Source of the DNA: Janthinobacterium sp. CG3
GTDB taxonomy: Bacteria > Pseudomonadota > Gammaproteobacteria > Burkholderiales > Burkholderiaceae_D
Reading direction: 5' to 3'
Assembly (NCBI RefSeq): GCF_000344615.1
Contig: NZ_KB467824.1
Span: 666,445 to 730,444 of the forward strand
DNA length: 64,000 nt
Of the stretch, positions 7,688 to 16,352 are shown piece by piece; the first letter of the stretch is position 1, and each line of letters begins with the position of its first letter. The notes under the pieces are model-generated. The model was not told where the DNA came from. It saw nothing but the letters and a program-made list of their open reading frames with translations, and made no database searches. Both the position numbers and the translations under genes were made by a program.

Positions 7688-8905
7688 ATGTCCATGAAAA
7701 CCGCGCTGTTGATTACCGCCGCCTGCCTGCTGGCCCTGCTGTCGACGACCGGGGCATCGCTGCCGTTCCCTATCCTGCCGCCGCTGTTCGCCGCCGGCGC
7801 CGCCAACGACTTCAATCATTTCCTCGGGCTGCCACCGAAGTTCCTGTTTGGCCTGGCGCTGATGATCAACCCGCTCGGCCTGCTGATCGGTTCGGCGCTG
7901 CTGGGGCCGCTGTCGGACCGTTACGGCCGCGGTCCCGTGCTGCTGGTCACGGCGTTTGGCGCCGCCGCCGGCCACGCCATCACGGCGCTGGCGCTGATGC
8001 TGCAATCGTATCCCTTGTTCATCGTCGCGCGCTTCGTGACGGGTCTGCTCGAAGGCAACGGCTCGGTGGCGCGCGCCCTCCTGGCCGACCGCCTGCAGGG
8101 ACCGCTGCGGCTGCGCGCAATGTCGTGGCTGAACGGCGCCTTCTATATGGGCTGGCTGGTCGGCCCGCTACTGGCCGGCTTTACGCTGGACTGGGGCTTG
8201 ACGACGCCGTTCTGGATCGCTGTCGGCGCGCTGTTGCTGGCGGCGCTGCTGGTGCTGGTGGCGCTGCCGCGCGAGGCGTCGTCGCTGGCGACGACGTCGT
8301 GGTGGCAGGTGGCGCGCGAGCGCCACTCGCTGAACCTGCTGCGCCACACGGAGCTGCGCAAGTTGTTCGGCGTGCAACTGGCCTACACCTGCGGCGTCAC
8401 CGCGTTCTACGAGTTTTACCCGCTGTGGCTGGTGGAGGTGGCGCGCTACGACAGCCGCGGCATCGCCTGGGTCAACATGGCGCTGTGCGGCCTGATGACG
8501 CTGGCGTCGCTGTTCGGCGGCGGCCCGAGCGCGGCCGAACCGCTGCGCCGCGCGGCCCGCTTCGCCTTCGGCGGCGCGCTGGCGGTGGCGCTGGTGGCGG
8601 TCGGCAACGTCTGGATCGGGCTGCTGGCGATCGCCCTGTTCGGCATCCCGAACGCGCTCTACAACTCGGTGGTGCAGGGCTGGTGCGCCGAACGCTTCGG
8701 CGGCTACGGCCAGGGCGCGGTGATGGGCTTGCTGTCGACGACGTTCTGCGTGGCGAATATTTTGATGGCCTTGATCGGCGCCGTGCTGACGCTGATCGAC
8801 ACGCGCCTGATCCTGCTGCTGGGGGCGGCGCTGAGCGCCTGGGCCGGCTGGCGCATGCTGGGCTGGCGGGTGGCGCCGGCGGCGGTGGGCGGGGTGGCGC
8901 CATGA
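7688..8905 (+). CDS. Major facilitator superfamily transporter
   Basis: A 405-residue MFS permease with about 12 hydrophobic segments. The signature loop LLGPLSDRYGRGPVLLV between helices 2 and 3 (about residues 73-89) is the classic MFS motif A. It probably exports or imports a small molecule by proton coupling; substrate unknown. The ATG at 7688 was chosen (a second ATG is two codons later). The stop overlaps the next gene in an ATGA arrangement, so the transporter and the SufR-like regulator are translationally coupled. The upstream palindromic operator suggests it is induced when the regulator senses its signal. Confidence 0.88.
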   Translation: MSMKTALLITAACLLALLSTTGASLPFPILPPLFAAGAANDFNHFLGLPPKFLFGLALMINPLGLLIGSALLGPLSDRYGRGPVLLVTAFGAAAGHAITALALMLQSYPLFIVARFVTGLLEGNGSVARALLADRLQGPLRLRAMSWLNGAFYMGWLVGPLLAGFTLDWGLTTPFWIAVGALLLAALLVLVALPREASSLATTSWWQVARERHSLNLLRHTELRKLFGVQLAYTCGVTAFYEFYPLWLVEVARYDSRGIAWVNMALCGLMTLASLFGGGPSAAEPLRRAARFAFGGALAVALVAVGNVWIGLLAIALFGIPNALYNSVVQGWCAERFGGYGQGAVMGLLSTTFCVANILMALIGAVLTLIDTRLILLLGAALSAWAGWRMLGWRVAPAAVGGVAP

Positions 8906-9528
8906 ACACCGCCGAACGCATGCTGTACCTGCTCAAGACGCGCGGCCCGCAAACCGCGCAGCAACTGGCGCAATTGCTGGAACTGACGTCGATGGGCGCG
9001 CGGCGCCAGCTCGAGGCGGCCGGGGAAAAGGGCCTGGTCGGCTTCGAGGAAGTGGCCGACAAGGTGGGCCGGCCGTCGCGGCGCTGGATGTTGAGCGACG
9101 CCGGCCACGCGCGCTTCCCCGACCGCCACGCCGAGCTGACGCTGCAATTGATCGTGCAGGCGCGCGAACTGTTCGGCGAGGAGGGGCTGGAGCGGCTGAT
9201 CGTCGCGCGCGAGCGCAGCAGCGAAGCGCACTACCGCGCCAGCGTTGACGCGCACGCCGCCTTGCCGGCGCGCGTGGCGGCGCTGGCCCGGGCGCGCGAC
9301 GCCGAGGGCTACCTGGCCAACGCCGAGCCGCAGGCCGACGGCAGCGTGCTACTGGTCGAAAACCACTGTCCGATTTGCGCGGCGGCGCGCGAGTGCCAGA
9401 ATTTTTGCCGCTCCGAACTCAACGTATTCCAGCGTGTGCTCGGCGCCGGCTGCACGGTCGCGCGCAGCGAGCACCTGCTGGCGGGCCAGCGGCGCTGCGT
9501 CTACGTCATCAAAGCGGTGGCGGCGTAA
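8902..9528 (+). CDS. SufR-like (COG2345) winged-helix regulator with cysteine cluster
   Basis: A 208-residue predicted repressor. The N-terminal winged helix-turn-helix (about residues 3-75; QQLAQLLELTSMGARRQLEA) resembles the DeoR/ArsR-like domain of SufR. The C-terminal segment carries a cysteine cluster, NHCPICAAARECQNFC, with a further C about 20 residues on. This is the type of cluster that in the family binds an Fe-S group. It overlaps the MFS gene by 4 bases. The inferred role is to repress the operon through the palindrome at 7617-7646 and release on redox or metal signals. The cluster and domain are seen in sequence; cofactor and signal are inference. Confidence 0.8.
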   Translation: MNTAERMLYLLKTRGPQTAQQLAQLLELTSMGARRQLEAAGEKGLVGFEEVADKVGRPSRRWMLSDAGHARFPDRHAELTLQLIVQARELFGEEGLERLIVARERSSEAHYRASVDAHAALPARVAALARARDAEGYLANAEPQADGSVLLVENHCPICAAARECQNFCRSELNVFQRVLGAGCTVARSEHLLAGQRRCVYVIKAVAA

Positions 9529-9617
9529 AGCGTTCGGCGACGCTAAAAAAACAAGGGCGTCCCGGCACTTTGCCTTTGGTGTGTTTCAGCGTTGCCGGCC
9601 CGCTAACCAGGCCCCGC

Positions 9618-10559
9618 CTAGTGGGCGACGCGGTGAACGCGGCGGCTTGGCGCCTTGGCGATGCGCGTTTTCTTGCGCGGCGACGCCTTCAGCACCACCG
9701 GCTTGGCGCTGCCGCCGGCCGAGATCAGGCGTTGCTTGCGCAGCGAGACCTTCATCACCTTCGGCTCGGCTTCGTCGCCGGCGATGAAGCGGCGGATGTT
9801 CAGCGCGTCCATCACGCGGGCCGAATTGGCGCGGGCGTTGAGCAGCACCAGCGTGGCGTTCCTGCCGGCCGATTTGAAGCGCATGATCAGGCAGCGGCCG
9901 GCTTCTTCCGTGTAGCCGGTTTTCGACAGCCCGATTTCCCAGCCTTTGGCGCCGACCAGGCGGTTCGAGTTGTGGTACTGGACCTGGCGGCCGTTGATGT
10001 TGATGACGTCCTCGGAATCGGTGGTGATGCGGCGGATGTCGGCGTAGGTGGAGGCGGCCACGGCCATCTTGATCAGGTCGGCGGCGGTCGAGCGGTTGTT
10101 CGGCGACAGGCCGGTCGGCTCCTCGATCACGGTCTGGGTCATGCCCAGCGCCTTGATCTTGGCGTTGACGGCGAGGGCGAACGCGGTCGGGCCGCCCGGG
10201 TAGGTGCGGCCCAGCGCGGCCGCCGCGCGGTTGTCGGACGACATGAGCGCCAGTTGCAGCATGTCCTGGCGGCTCAGGGTGGCGCCGACCGGCACGCGCG
10301 ACGTGCTGTGCTTGAGCATGTCGACGTCGTTCTTGTCGATGCTGATCGGGGCGTTCATGTCGGGTTTCGAATCGAGCACGACCATGGCGGTCATCAGCTT
10401 GGTGAGCGAGGCGATCGGCACGACGACGTTGGAGTTTTTCTCCACCAGGATCTTGCCGGTGCCGTCTTCCACCACCAGCACGGATTGCGAACCGAGCGGA
10501 ACGGCGAGGGCGACGGACGTCAGCGACGCCAGTACAACTGCGATAATTTTTTTAAACAT
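9618..10559 (-). CDS. pbpG: D-alanyl-D-alanine endopeptidase (PbpG/PBP7-type)
   Basis: A 313-residue serine peptidase of the S11 family, which cleaves peptidoglycan cross-links in the periplasm. A signal peptide (MFKKIIAVVLASLTSVALA) is followed by all three catalytic motifs: SLTK (about residue 50), SDN (SSDNRAAA) and KTG (SKTGYTEEAG). The extreme C-terminus is very basic (KASPRKKTRIAKAPSRR), perhaps for binding to the cell wall or membrane. The start at 10559 fits the signal peptide; a 29-codon upstream extension has no leader features. It is a single gene. Confidence 0.92.
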   Translation of the reverse strand: MFKKIIAVVLASLTSVALAVPLGSQSVLVVEDGTGKILVEKNSNVVVPIASLTKLMTAMVVLDSKPDMNAPISIDKNDVDMLKHSTSRVPVGATLSRQDMLQLALMSSDNRAAAALGRTYPGGPTAFALAVNAKIKALGMTQTVIEEPTGLSPNNRSTAADLIKMAVAASTYADIRRITTDSEDVININGRQVQYHNSNRLVGAKGWEIGLSKTGYTEEAGRCLIMRFKSAGRNATLVLLNARANSARVMDALNIRRFIAGDEAEPKVMKVSLRKQRLISAGGSAKPVVLKASPRKKTRIAKAPSRRVHRVAH

Positions 10560-10789
10560 GGGCTTTTTATGGGCTGGGACAGGGTGGGGCACCAGAAGAG
10601 GGTGCCACGCTAATATTTTGTGGGTCTGCGGCAATATTCTTGCCAAGAATAGACCATACCATTAAACCTTGATGTAGACCATGTTTTTCAGGAATTTTCT
10701 GCCTGTTTTTACGTCGCGGCGTCGTCATCTCCGCTTAATTTCAGTTAATAAGTTGCTAATTGTTGGAATAGATGGGCGCGGCGTCGACG

Positions 10790-10816
10790 AAAAAAAGCCC
10801 TGCGCGCTGGCAGGGC
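10790..10816 (-). terminator. Rho-independent terminator of the molbindin gene
   Basis: On the minus strand a hairpin (AGCCCTGCC / GGCAGGGCT-type arms around GCGCGC) is followed by a run of seven T residues, about 35 bases past the stop of the gene at 10852. Confidence 0.85.
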
Positions 10817-10851
10817 TGGTGTTGGGTGGCGGAGGGGCGGGGCGGGGGCCA

Positions 10852-11070
10852 TTACTGGATCTTGGCGATCGATACCTCCGTTGATTTGACCAGGGCGATG
10901 ACTTCGCTGCCGACCTTCAGGTCCAGGTCCTTGATCGAGCGCGTGGTGATGACCGAGGTGACGATGCCGTGCTCGGTTTCGACGTCGACTTCCGAGACCA
11001 CCGAACCCAAGATGATTTCCTTGATCTTGCCCCTGAACTGATTGCGTACATTGATTTCTGAAATGGCCAT
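10852..11070 (-). CDS. mop: Molbindin-type TOBE-domain protein
   Basis: A 72-residue single TOBE/Mop domain (NVRNQFRGKIKEIILGSVVS, then EVDVETEHGIVTSVITTRSI). Proteins of this size form hexamers that store or buffer molybdate in the cytoplasm. The start is supported by AGGAAACACG before the ATG, and a terminator follows. It stands alone, with no molybdate transport genes in the window. The neighbouring sulfate-binding protein is a separate unit with its own terminator between them. Confidence 0.88.
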   Translation of the reverse strand: MAISEINVRNQFRGKIKEIILGSVVSEVDVETEHGIVTSVITTRSIKDLDLKVGSEVIALVKSTEVSIAKIQ

Positions 11071-11193
11071 CGTGTTTCCTATTCTTGAGTGAGGGGGCTG
11101 ATCACGCTATGGCGCTTGAGTTCAGATTAACGTCGCGCCGCTGTTTTGGGAACGAAGCGATTCGCATATTCATATGCGTCATATGCGCACATG

Positions 11194-11223
11194 AAAAAAC
11201 CGGGGCGCGGCCCCGGTTTTTTT
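11194..11223. terminator. Bidirectional terminator
   Basis: A perfect hairpin (CCGGGGC / GCCCCGG) is flanked by A6 on the left and T7 on the right. It can stop transcription of the sulfate-binding protein gene on the minus strand and plus-strand transcripts as well. Confidence 0.88.
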
Positions 11224-11250
11224 GTCGTGTGCGCCGGGCCCCCCTGGCGC

Positions 11251-12285
11251 TTACTTGCTCTGGTAGATCTTGTCGAATTCGCCGCCATCGTCGAAGTGCT
11301 TCTTTTGCGCCTGCTGCCAACCGCCGAAGACCTCGTCGACGGTGAACAGCTTGATCGGCTTGAAGGTGGCGGCGTACTTCTTGGCCACCGCCGGCGAGCG
11401 CGGCCGCAGGAAGTGCTTGGCGGCGATTTCCTGGCCCGGCTCGGAGTACAGGTATTGCAGGTAGGCCGTGGCCTGCTTGCGGATGCCGCGCCGGTCGACG
11501 ACCTTGTCGACCACGGCCACCGGCGATTCGGCCAGGATCGAGGCCGGCGGGTAGACCACCTCGAAGTTATCGCCGAACTCGGTGCGCACCAGTTGCACCT
11601 CGTTTTCAAACGTCACCAGCACGTCGCCGATCTCGCGCTGCGTGAAGGTGGTGGTGGCCGCGCGCCCGCCGGTGTCGAGCACCGGCACGTTTTTGAACAG
11701 CTTGCCGACCAGCTCGCGCGCCTGCGCCTCGCTGCCGCCTTGCTTGATCACATGGCCCCAGGCCGCCAGATAGGTGTAGCGGCCGTTGCCCGAGGTTTTC
11801 GGATTGGGCACCACCACCTTGACGCCGGGCTTGGCCAGGTCGTCCCAGTTCTTGATCTGCTTCGGATTGCCCTTGCGTACCAGGTACACCATGGTCGAAT
11901 AGAACGGCGCGGCGTTGTTCGGGAAGCGCTTGGCCCAGTCCGGCGCGACCAGGCCGCGCTCGACCAGCAGGTCGATGTCGTTGGCCTGGTTCATCGTCAC
12001 CACCGACGCCTCCAGGCCGTCGGCGACCGAGCGCGCCTGCTTGCTGGAGCCGCCGTGCGACTGGTTGACGCTGACCGTTTCGCCTGTGTTCTTTTTCCAC
12101 TCGGCGATGAAGGCCGGGTTGATTTCCTTAAACAGTTCGCGCATGACGTCGTAGGAGACGTTCAGCAGCGCCGGTTCGGCCGCCAGCGCGGGGCTCAACG
12201 GCAGCGCCAGGGCCGCGACGGCGGCGGCGAGGAACCAGCGGCGCGGCTGGGCGGCAAGTTTTAAGGAGGCAAATTTGATGGTCAT
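11251..12285 (-). CDS. sbp: Sulfate/thiosulfate ABC transporter substrate-binding protein
   Basis: A 344-residue periplasmic binding protein for sulfate or thiosulfate uptake. A signal peptide ends around residue 36 (PALAAEP). Family signatures are LLNVSYDVMRELFKEINPAF, NQSHGGSSKQARSV and LVRKGNPKQIKNWDDL. The permease and ATPase genes are not adjacent, so this receptor is an orphan here and must work with a transporter encoded elsewhere. The start at 12285 (MTIKFASLK) has TATGAGTTGA just before it and fits the leader. It is a stand-alone unit with a terminator downstream. Confidence 0.93.
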   Translation of the reverse strand: MTIKFASLKLAAQPRRWFLAAAVAALALPLSPALAAEPALLNVSYDVMRELFKEINPAFIAEWKKNTGETVSVNQSHGGSSKQARSVADGLEASVVTMNQANDIDLLVERGLVAPDWAKRFPNNAAPFYSTMVYLVRKGNPKQIKNWDDLAKPGVKVVVPNPKTSGNGRYTYLAAWGHVIKQGGSEAQARELVGKLFKNVPVLDTGGRAATTTFTQREIGDVLVTFENEVQLVRTEFGDNFEVVYPPASILAESPVAVVDKVVDRRGIRKQATAYLQYLYSEPGQEIAAKHFLRPRSPAVAKKYAATFKPIKLFTVDEVFGGWQQAQKKHFDDGGEFDKIYQSK

Positions 12286-12600
12286 AATCAACTCATATTG
12301 TGAAGACAGACGGTCATAGTCTAAAATCCGCCCCGAAAAAGCCAAGAACTTTTCGTAATATGCTTAGATGTGCCTGACGCATAGCTTGCCGTGCGGGTCG
12401 CCGGGCGCGCCGAAAACGCATATGTTTTTTTGAAATGATTCGTGGGAAAAAGGCCGCGCCGACGCTAGGCTGTGTGCTGCAGCGTTCGCGTGAAAGCACG
12501 GTTTTTGCTGCTTGGTGTATAGTCGAAAGTGCGTATTGAGGGGCAGTTTGGGAGTCCATGTCGGCTTGATTTCGCTATTGGTATTATTTTGTGAGTGCAC
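12286..12600. other. Divergent intergenic region, sbp / GNAT
   Basis: About 315 bases with no credible gene. It must hold promoters for both flanking genes and is more AT-rich than its surroundings (a TATAGT hexamer lies near 12520). No clear operator or paired -35/-10 could be assigned. Confidence 0.5.
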
Positions 12601-13128
12601 ATGAGTCTTGAAATTCGTATTGCAACGTCGACTGACGCGTTCGAGGCGTGCGGTGTCTTGCGCCGCTCGATTACCGAATGCTGCCGCCTGGATCATCAGG
12701 ACGATCCGGCCATCCTCGAGGCTTGGCTGGGCAACAAAACGCCGCAGATGGTGGCCGGCTGGTTCGCGTCGCCAACCAATTTTTCGCTCGTCGCGGTCGA
12801 GTCCGGCGCGGTCGTCGGCGTGGCCCTGTTGACGCGCGCCGGCAAGTTGGCGCTGTGCTATTTGTTGCCCGAGGCGCGGCGCCAGGGCGTCGGCCGGGCC
12901 TTGCTCGCGCGCACAGAAGCGCAGGCCAGGGAGTGGGGCATCAAGGCGCTGCAGTTGCACAGCACCGCCACCGCCGAGTCCTTTTACGCGGGCCAAGGGT
13001 ATAGCGCCGGCGGCAGCGTCAAGTCGTCCTATGGCGTGGAAACGATATTTTTCTGGAAGCAACTCGACGCCGGCGCGGCCGGCGTCGACGCGAAACGCAA
13101 GCGTTTTTGTAATTGCAATAACGTCTGA
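12601..13128 (+). CDS. GNAT-family N-acetyltransferase
   Basis: A 175-residue acetyl-CoA-dependent acyltransferase. The acetyl-CoA loop is RRQGVGRALLARTEAQA, within the sequence LCYLLPEARRQGVGRA. The C-terminal strand-turn motif ATAESFYAGQGY is also typical. The acceptor substrate is unknown. The ATG at 12601 is preferred; an in-frame GTG two codons earlier is possible, and neither has a clear ribosome site. It is followed convergently by the glutamine amidotransferase. Confidence 0.85.
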   Translation: MSLEIRIATSTDAFEACGVLRRSITECCRLDHQDDPAILEAWLGNKTPQMVAGWFASPTNFSLVAVESGAVVGVALLTRAGKLALCYLLPEARRQGVGRALLARTEAQAREWGIKALQLHSTATAESFYAGQGYSAGGSVKSSYGVETIFFWKQLDAGAAGVDAKRKRFCNCNNV

Positions 13129-13161
13129 TTGGCTAGGCGGGCGGCCGGTTCCGGCCGCGCA

Positions 13162-13977
13162 TCAGCAAATGCGCCATTGCGGCGTGCGCGCCGCGGCGCC
13201 GTCCGCCCCCGGCGCCAGCACTTTTCCCCCGCTGAACATTTTCAACTCGCCCGGCGCGAACGCGGTCCATTGCTCGTTCGAGGTCAGCGGTTCGGTGGCG
13301 ATGACGGCGATGCGGTCGTCCAAGTGGTTGTGGCGGCGGAAGTCGATGCTCAGGTCGCAGTCGATCAGCGTCGCCCGGGCGAACGGATAGGCGCGCTCGA
13401 CATAGTGCAGCGAGGTCGAGCAGCGGGCGAACAGGGTTTCGCCGTCGCACAGCAGGAAGTTGAAGGTGCCGTGTTGGGCGATCGGCGCGCTCAGCGCGTC
13501 AATGGCGGCGAACAGGGCGGCGCGCGCCGGCCGGCCGTACGGGAAACGTTGGCGCAGGCTTGCCAGCAGGTGGCAGAAGGCGCGCTCGCTGTCGGTTTCG
13601 CCGGCGGCGCGGTACTCGGCGTCGGCCGGCGCCTGCCAGGCCTTGAGGTCGCCGTTGTGGGCGAACGACCAGGTCGCGCCCCACAGGTCGCGGGTGAACG
13701 GGTGGGTGTTTTCCAGCGCGACGCGGCCCTGGGTGGCCTTGCGGATATGCGCGACGATGTTCCTGGCCTTGACCGGGTGTTGCTTGATCGACGCCGCCAG
13801 CGGCGAGTCGATCGACGCCAGCTCGTCGGTGTAGAGCTGGCAGCCGTCGCCGCAGTGGAAGGCGATGCCCCAGCCGTCCTTGTGCTCGCCGGTGCGGCCG
13901 CCGCGTTCGGCGAAACCCTCGAAGGAGAATCCCAGTGCGGCCGGTTTGCTGCTGTTCATTGCGAGTAGCTGGCACAT
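13162..13977 (-). CDS. Class II glutamine amidotransferase (YafJ-like)
   Basis: A 271-residue Ntn-hydrolase domain that releases ammonia from glutamine. After Met removal the N-terminus is Cys (MCQLLAMNSS), the catalytic nucleophile, which also fixes the start at 13977. Further family features are GWGIAFHCGDG, NIVAHIRKATQG and SFAHNGDL, where the His-Asn-Gly triplet is part of the glutamine site. There is no acceptor domain, so the partner reaction is unknown. Single gene. Confidence 0.9.
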   Translation of the reverse strand: MCQLLAMNSSKPAALGFSFEGFAERGGRTGEHKDGWGIAFHCGDGCQLYTDELASIDSPLAASIKQHPVKARNIVAHIRKATQGRVALENTHPFTRDLWGATWSFAHNGDLKAWQAPADAEYRAAGETDSERAFCHLLASLRQRFPYGRPARAALFAAIDALSAPIAQHGTFNFLLCDGETLFARCSTSLHYVERAYPFARATLIDCDLSIDFRRHNHLDDRIAVIATEPLTSNEQWTAFAPGELKMFSGGKVLAPGADGAAARTPQWRIC

Positions 13978-14200
13978 GTGCGTTCCTGTCCGTGTCGAGT
14001 TTACTGGTGCCAAGCTTGAGAGTAAGCGGCGCCGCTGCCGGCGTGAAGGAATGTTTTTTTATATGCATATGCGGGGCGCCCTTATGCGCCGCGCGCATAA
14101 GCAACGCTGAAACGATTCGTGTTGCTTTGTGGCTTGCCGGCCTATCCTGCATGCTTTGGCGCCGGCGGTGATCCCGGGCGCCGCCATGCGAAGGAGTGTG

Positions 14201-15028
14201 ATGCCGTTCCCCGTCTTGAAACACTATCTTGCCCGCCTGTCCGATCCGAGCCAGCCGGCCACCAGCGTCCGCCTTGATGCCGAGGGCAGGGCGCAGGGGC
14301 GTTTTTTCAATTGCACGATGACCAGCGCGTTCCAGCCGCTGCGCCAACTCGACTCCGGCGCGGTGATCGGCTTCGAGGGGCTGGCGCGCAGCGTGTCGGC
14401 GGCCGACGCCGGGCTATCGTTGTGGAAGCTGCTGGACCACGCCGCCAGCGACGACGAGTCGGTCGAACTCGACCGCCTGTGCCGGATGCTGCACGCGATT
14501 AATTTCTTCCGCCAGCAAGACGCCCAGCAGGCCGACTTGTACCTGAACGTGCACGATCGCCTGTTGAGCGCCGTCAGCAGCAACCACGGCTACGCCTTCC
14601 AGCGCATCCTCGACGCGCTGGGCTTGCCGATCGACCGTATCGTCTTGCAGTTGCCGGCGGTGACGCCGAACCAGGGCTGGTTGCTGAATTATGTCGCCGA
14701 CAATTATCGCCGCAACGGCTTCCGTTTCGCCGTCAACGCCAGCGGTCCGCGCGAGGCCGCCGCCCTGCTCGAGCGGCTGCGTCCCGACGCCTTCAAGCTC
14801 GACTCCCGCGATCTCGCCGACGAGGCCGCGGTCGTCGACCTGCTGAAGGTGTGTGACGCGGCGCGCGTCAAGGTGGTTTTCAAGCGGCTGGAGTCGCGCA
14901 AGGAGTTCGAGACGCTGCTGCGGATCGGCGAGGCGGCCGGCTTGCCGGTGCTGGCGCAGGGTTATTTGCTGGATACGCCGGCGCCGCTGCTGCGGCCCGG
15001 CGCGCTGGAACTGCTGGCGCCGGCCTGA
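14201..15028 (+). CDS. Degenerate EAL-domain protein
   Basis: A 275-residue protein whose fold is that of c-di-GMP phosphodiesterases (TSAFQPLRQLDSGAVIGFEG, then LYLNVHDRLL and PDAFKLD). Catalytic residues are altered: the EAL triad reads EGL, the metal-binding DDFG segment is replaced by VNASGP, and the usual VAEGVE glutamate region reads VFKRLES, while the late QGY motif is kept. It is therefore probably inactive and may act as a c-di-GMP sensor or protein-interaction module. The start at 14201 follows AAGGAG at 14191; upstream in-frame ATGs lack ribosome sites. A terminator follows. Confidence 0.82.
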   Translation: MPFPVLKHYLARLSDPSQPATSVRLDAEGRAQGRFFNCTMTSAFQPLRQLDSGAVIGFEGLARSVSAADAGLSLWKLLDHAASDDESVELDRLCRMLHAINFFRQQDAQQADLYLNVHDRLLSAVSSNHGYAFQRILDALGLPIDRIVLQLPAVTPNQGWLLNYVADNYRRNGFRFAVNASGPREAAALLERLRPDAFKLDSRDLADEAAVVDLLKVCDAARVKVVFKRLESRKEFETLLRIGEAAGLPVLAQGYLLDTPAPLLRPGALELLAPA

Positions 15029-15052
15029 AGAGCGGCCGCGCACGCCGTCGTC

Positions 15053-15079
15053 AGCCCGCGCGATTGCCTGCGGGCTTTT
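15053..15079 (+). terminator. Rho-independent terminator
   Basis: Hairpin arms AGCCCGC and GCGGGCT with a short loop are followed by T5, 25 bases past the stop of the degenerate EAL gene. Confidence 0.8.
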
Positions 15080-15131
15080 TGTTTCCCCCTGCTATGCGCT
15101 ATAGTAAACACCTTGTTTCAATGGGTAGAAT

Positions 15132-15866
15132 ATGGCATCGCGTAGAGATTTTCTTCAACAGGGGATGGGCGTGGCGGCCCTGGGCGTTATCACCAGTCCG
15201 ATGATCGGCTGCGCCGCCCGCACGGTAACGCCGGCGCCGGTGGCAAGCGGGCGTCCGAAAGCGCTGGCCGCGGCCGCCAAGCCGGCCTCCGGCGCGGCCC
15301 GCTCCGCCGTCGCGCCGAGCCAGGGCGGCGCCGCCGAGATGGAGCCGCCGCCGGATATTTTCGACGCCCAGGCCTTGGACCTGGAATTCTGGTTGCGGCC
15401 GCGGGTGCTGGAAGTGACGCGCCCGGCCAGCAACGAACACGCCAAATTGCTGTACTGGAAAGACGGCGAGGTCATCGACTCCGCCTACCAACAGTTGTGC
15501 CATTTGCTGCGCGACGTGAACGGCAAGGAAACCGCGCCCATCGATCCGAAATTGCTGGAAACGTTGTGGGGCACGCAGGCCTTCGTGGCGCGTTACGGCA
15601 TCGAGCATCCGCTGGAGATCCTGTCCGGCTACCGCACGCCGAATTCGAACAAGCGCCTGATCGAGGCCGGCGTGCCGGCCGCGCGCCAGTCGCTGCACAT
15701 CTCGGGGCGCGCCGCCGATATCCGTATCCCGAATTTGAACGCCGAAGTGTTGGGCTCGCTGGTGAAAAGCTTCCGCAAGGGCGGGGTCGGGTTTTATTAC
15801 CGCGCCGGTGCCAGGGGCGGCTGGATTCACGCCGACACCGGCTTGGCGCGGACGTGGAAGGGCTAG
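15132..15866 (+). CDS. Tat-exported DUF882 / peptidase M15-like protein
   Basis: A 244-residue exported protein of the YcbK/DUF882 group. The leader has a twin-arginine motif (SRRDFLQQG, residues 3-11), and a Cys in MIGC could make it a lipoprotein. The C-terminal half has the M15-type zinc peptidase residues: SGYRTPNSNK, then SLHISGRAADIRI (His and Asp ligands), and a late His in GWIHADTG. Related proteins act on cell-wall peptides in the periplasm. A proline/alanine-rich linker separates leader and domain. Actual substrate unknown. Confidence 0.88.
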   Translation: MASRRDFLQQGMGVAALGVITSPMIGCAARTVTPAPVASGRPKALAAAAKPASGAARSAVAPSQGGAAEMEPPPDIFDAQALDLEFWLRPRVLEVTRPASNEHAKLLYWKDGEVIDSAYQQLCHLLRDVNGKETAPIDPKLLETLWGTQAFVARYGIEHPLEILSGYRTPNSNKRLIEAGVPAARQSLHISGRAADIRIPNLNAEVLGSLVKSFRKGGVGFYYRAGARGGWIHADTGLARTWKG

Positions 15867-15989
15867 GCGGCCAAAACCAGGGGGCGCATCCCCGCTCTGC
15901 GCCTTAGTGCAATTTTCCTAGGCCGGCTTAGCTTAGCCCGCAATCCCTTGCGCGGCGTGGATAAGCCGACCGGTGGCGCCAGCGGCGTG

Positions 15990-16202
15990 CTAGTCGTAGG
16001 AATACGGCTTGGCCGGGACGTTGTCGCGCTTTTGCCGCTCCAGCTCGCTCAAGTCGATGTTGTGGTCCCAGTAGATGTACCAGCCGTGCCGTTGGCTCTG
16101 TTGCACTTCCGGATGCCCGTCGATGAAGTCGTCGATAAAGCGGGTGAATTCCGACACGTATCCAGCGTGGCCGGGTCGATAGCGGATGTCTTTTTTTCGC
16201 AT
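15990..16202 (-). CDS. DUF3460-family small protein
   Basis: A 70-residue cytoplasmic protein with the DUF3460 pattern: YVSEFTRFIDDFIDGHPEVQ, then a tryptophan- and tyrosine-rich middle and a PYSYD ending. The family is largely confined to betaproteobacteria and has no known function. The start at 16202 (MRKKDIRYRP) matches the family N-terminus and has GGGAG upstream; a longer upstream frame is not family-like. Confidence 0.8.
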   Translation of the reverse strand: MRKKDIRYRPGHAGYVSEFTRFIDDFIDGHPEVQQSQRHGWYIYWDHNIDLSELERQKRDNVPAKPYSYD

Positions 16203-16352
16203 GGCGCTTGGCTCCCTTATATTCCTATTTGACCGGCGCGGCGCGGCGCCGTTCCATCGCGCGGCGGTTATTTCGCCACGTTGCCGGCGAACAGGGGATA
16301 ATATCGTCTTGGCTGGCCGCAGCAGGCCATCGCAACCAGATTCAGGATCATC

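Noticed and set aside
9529-9560. Hairpin after the SufR-like gene as a terminator
   Set aside because: The stem (AGCGT/ACGCT) is followed by A residues, not T, on the coding strand.
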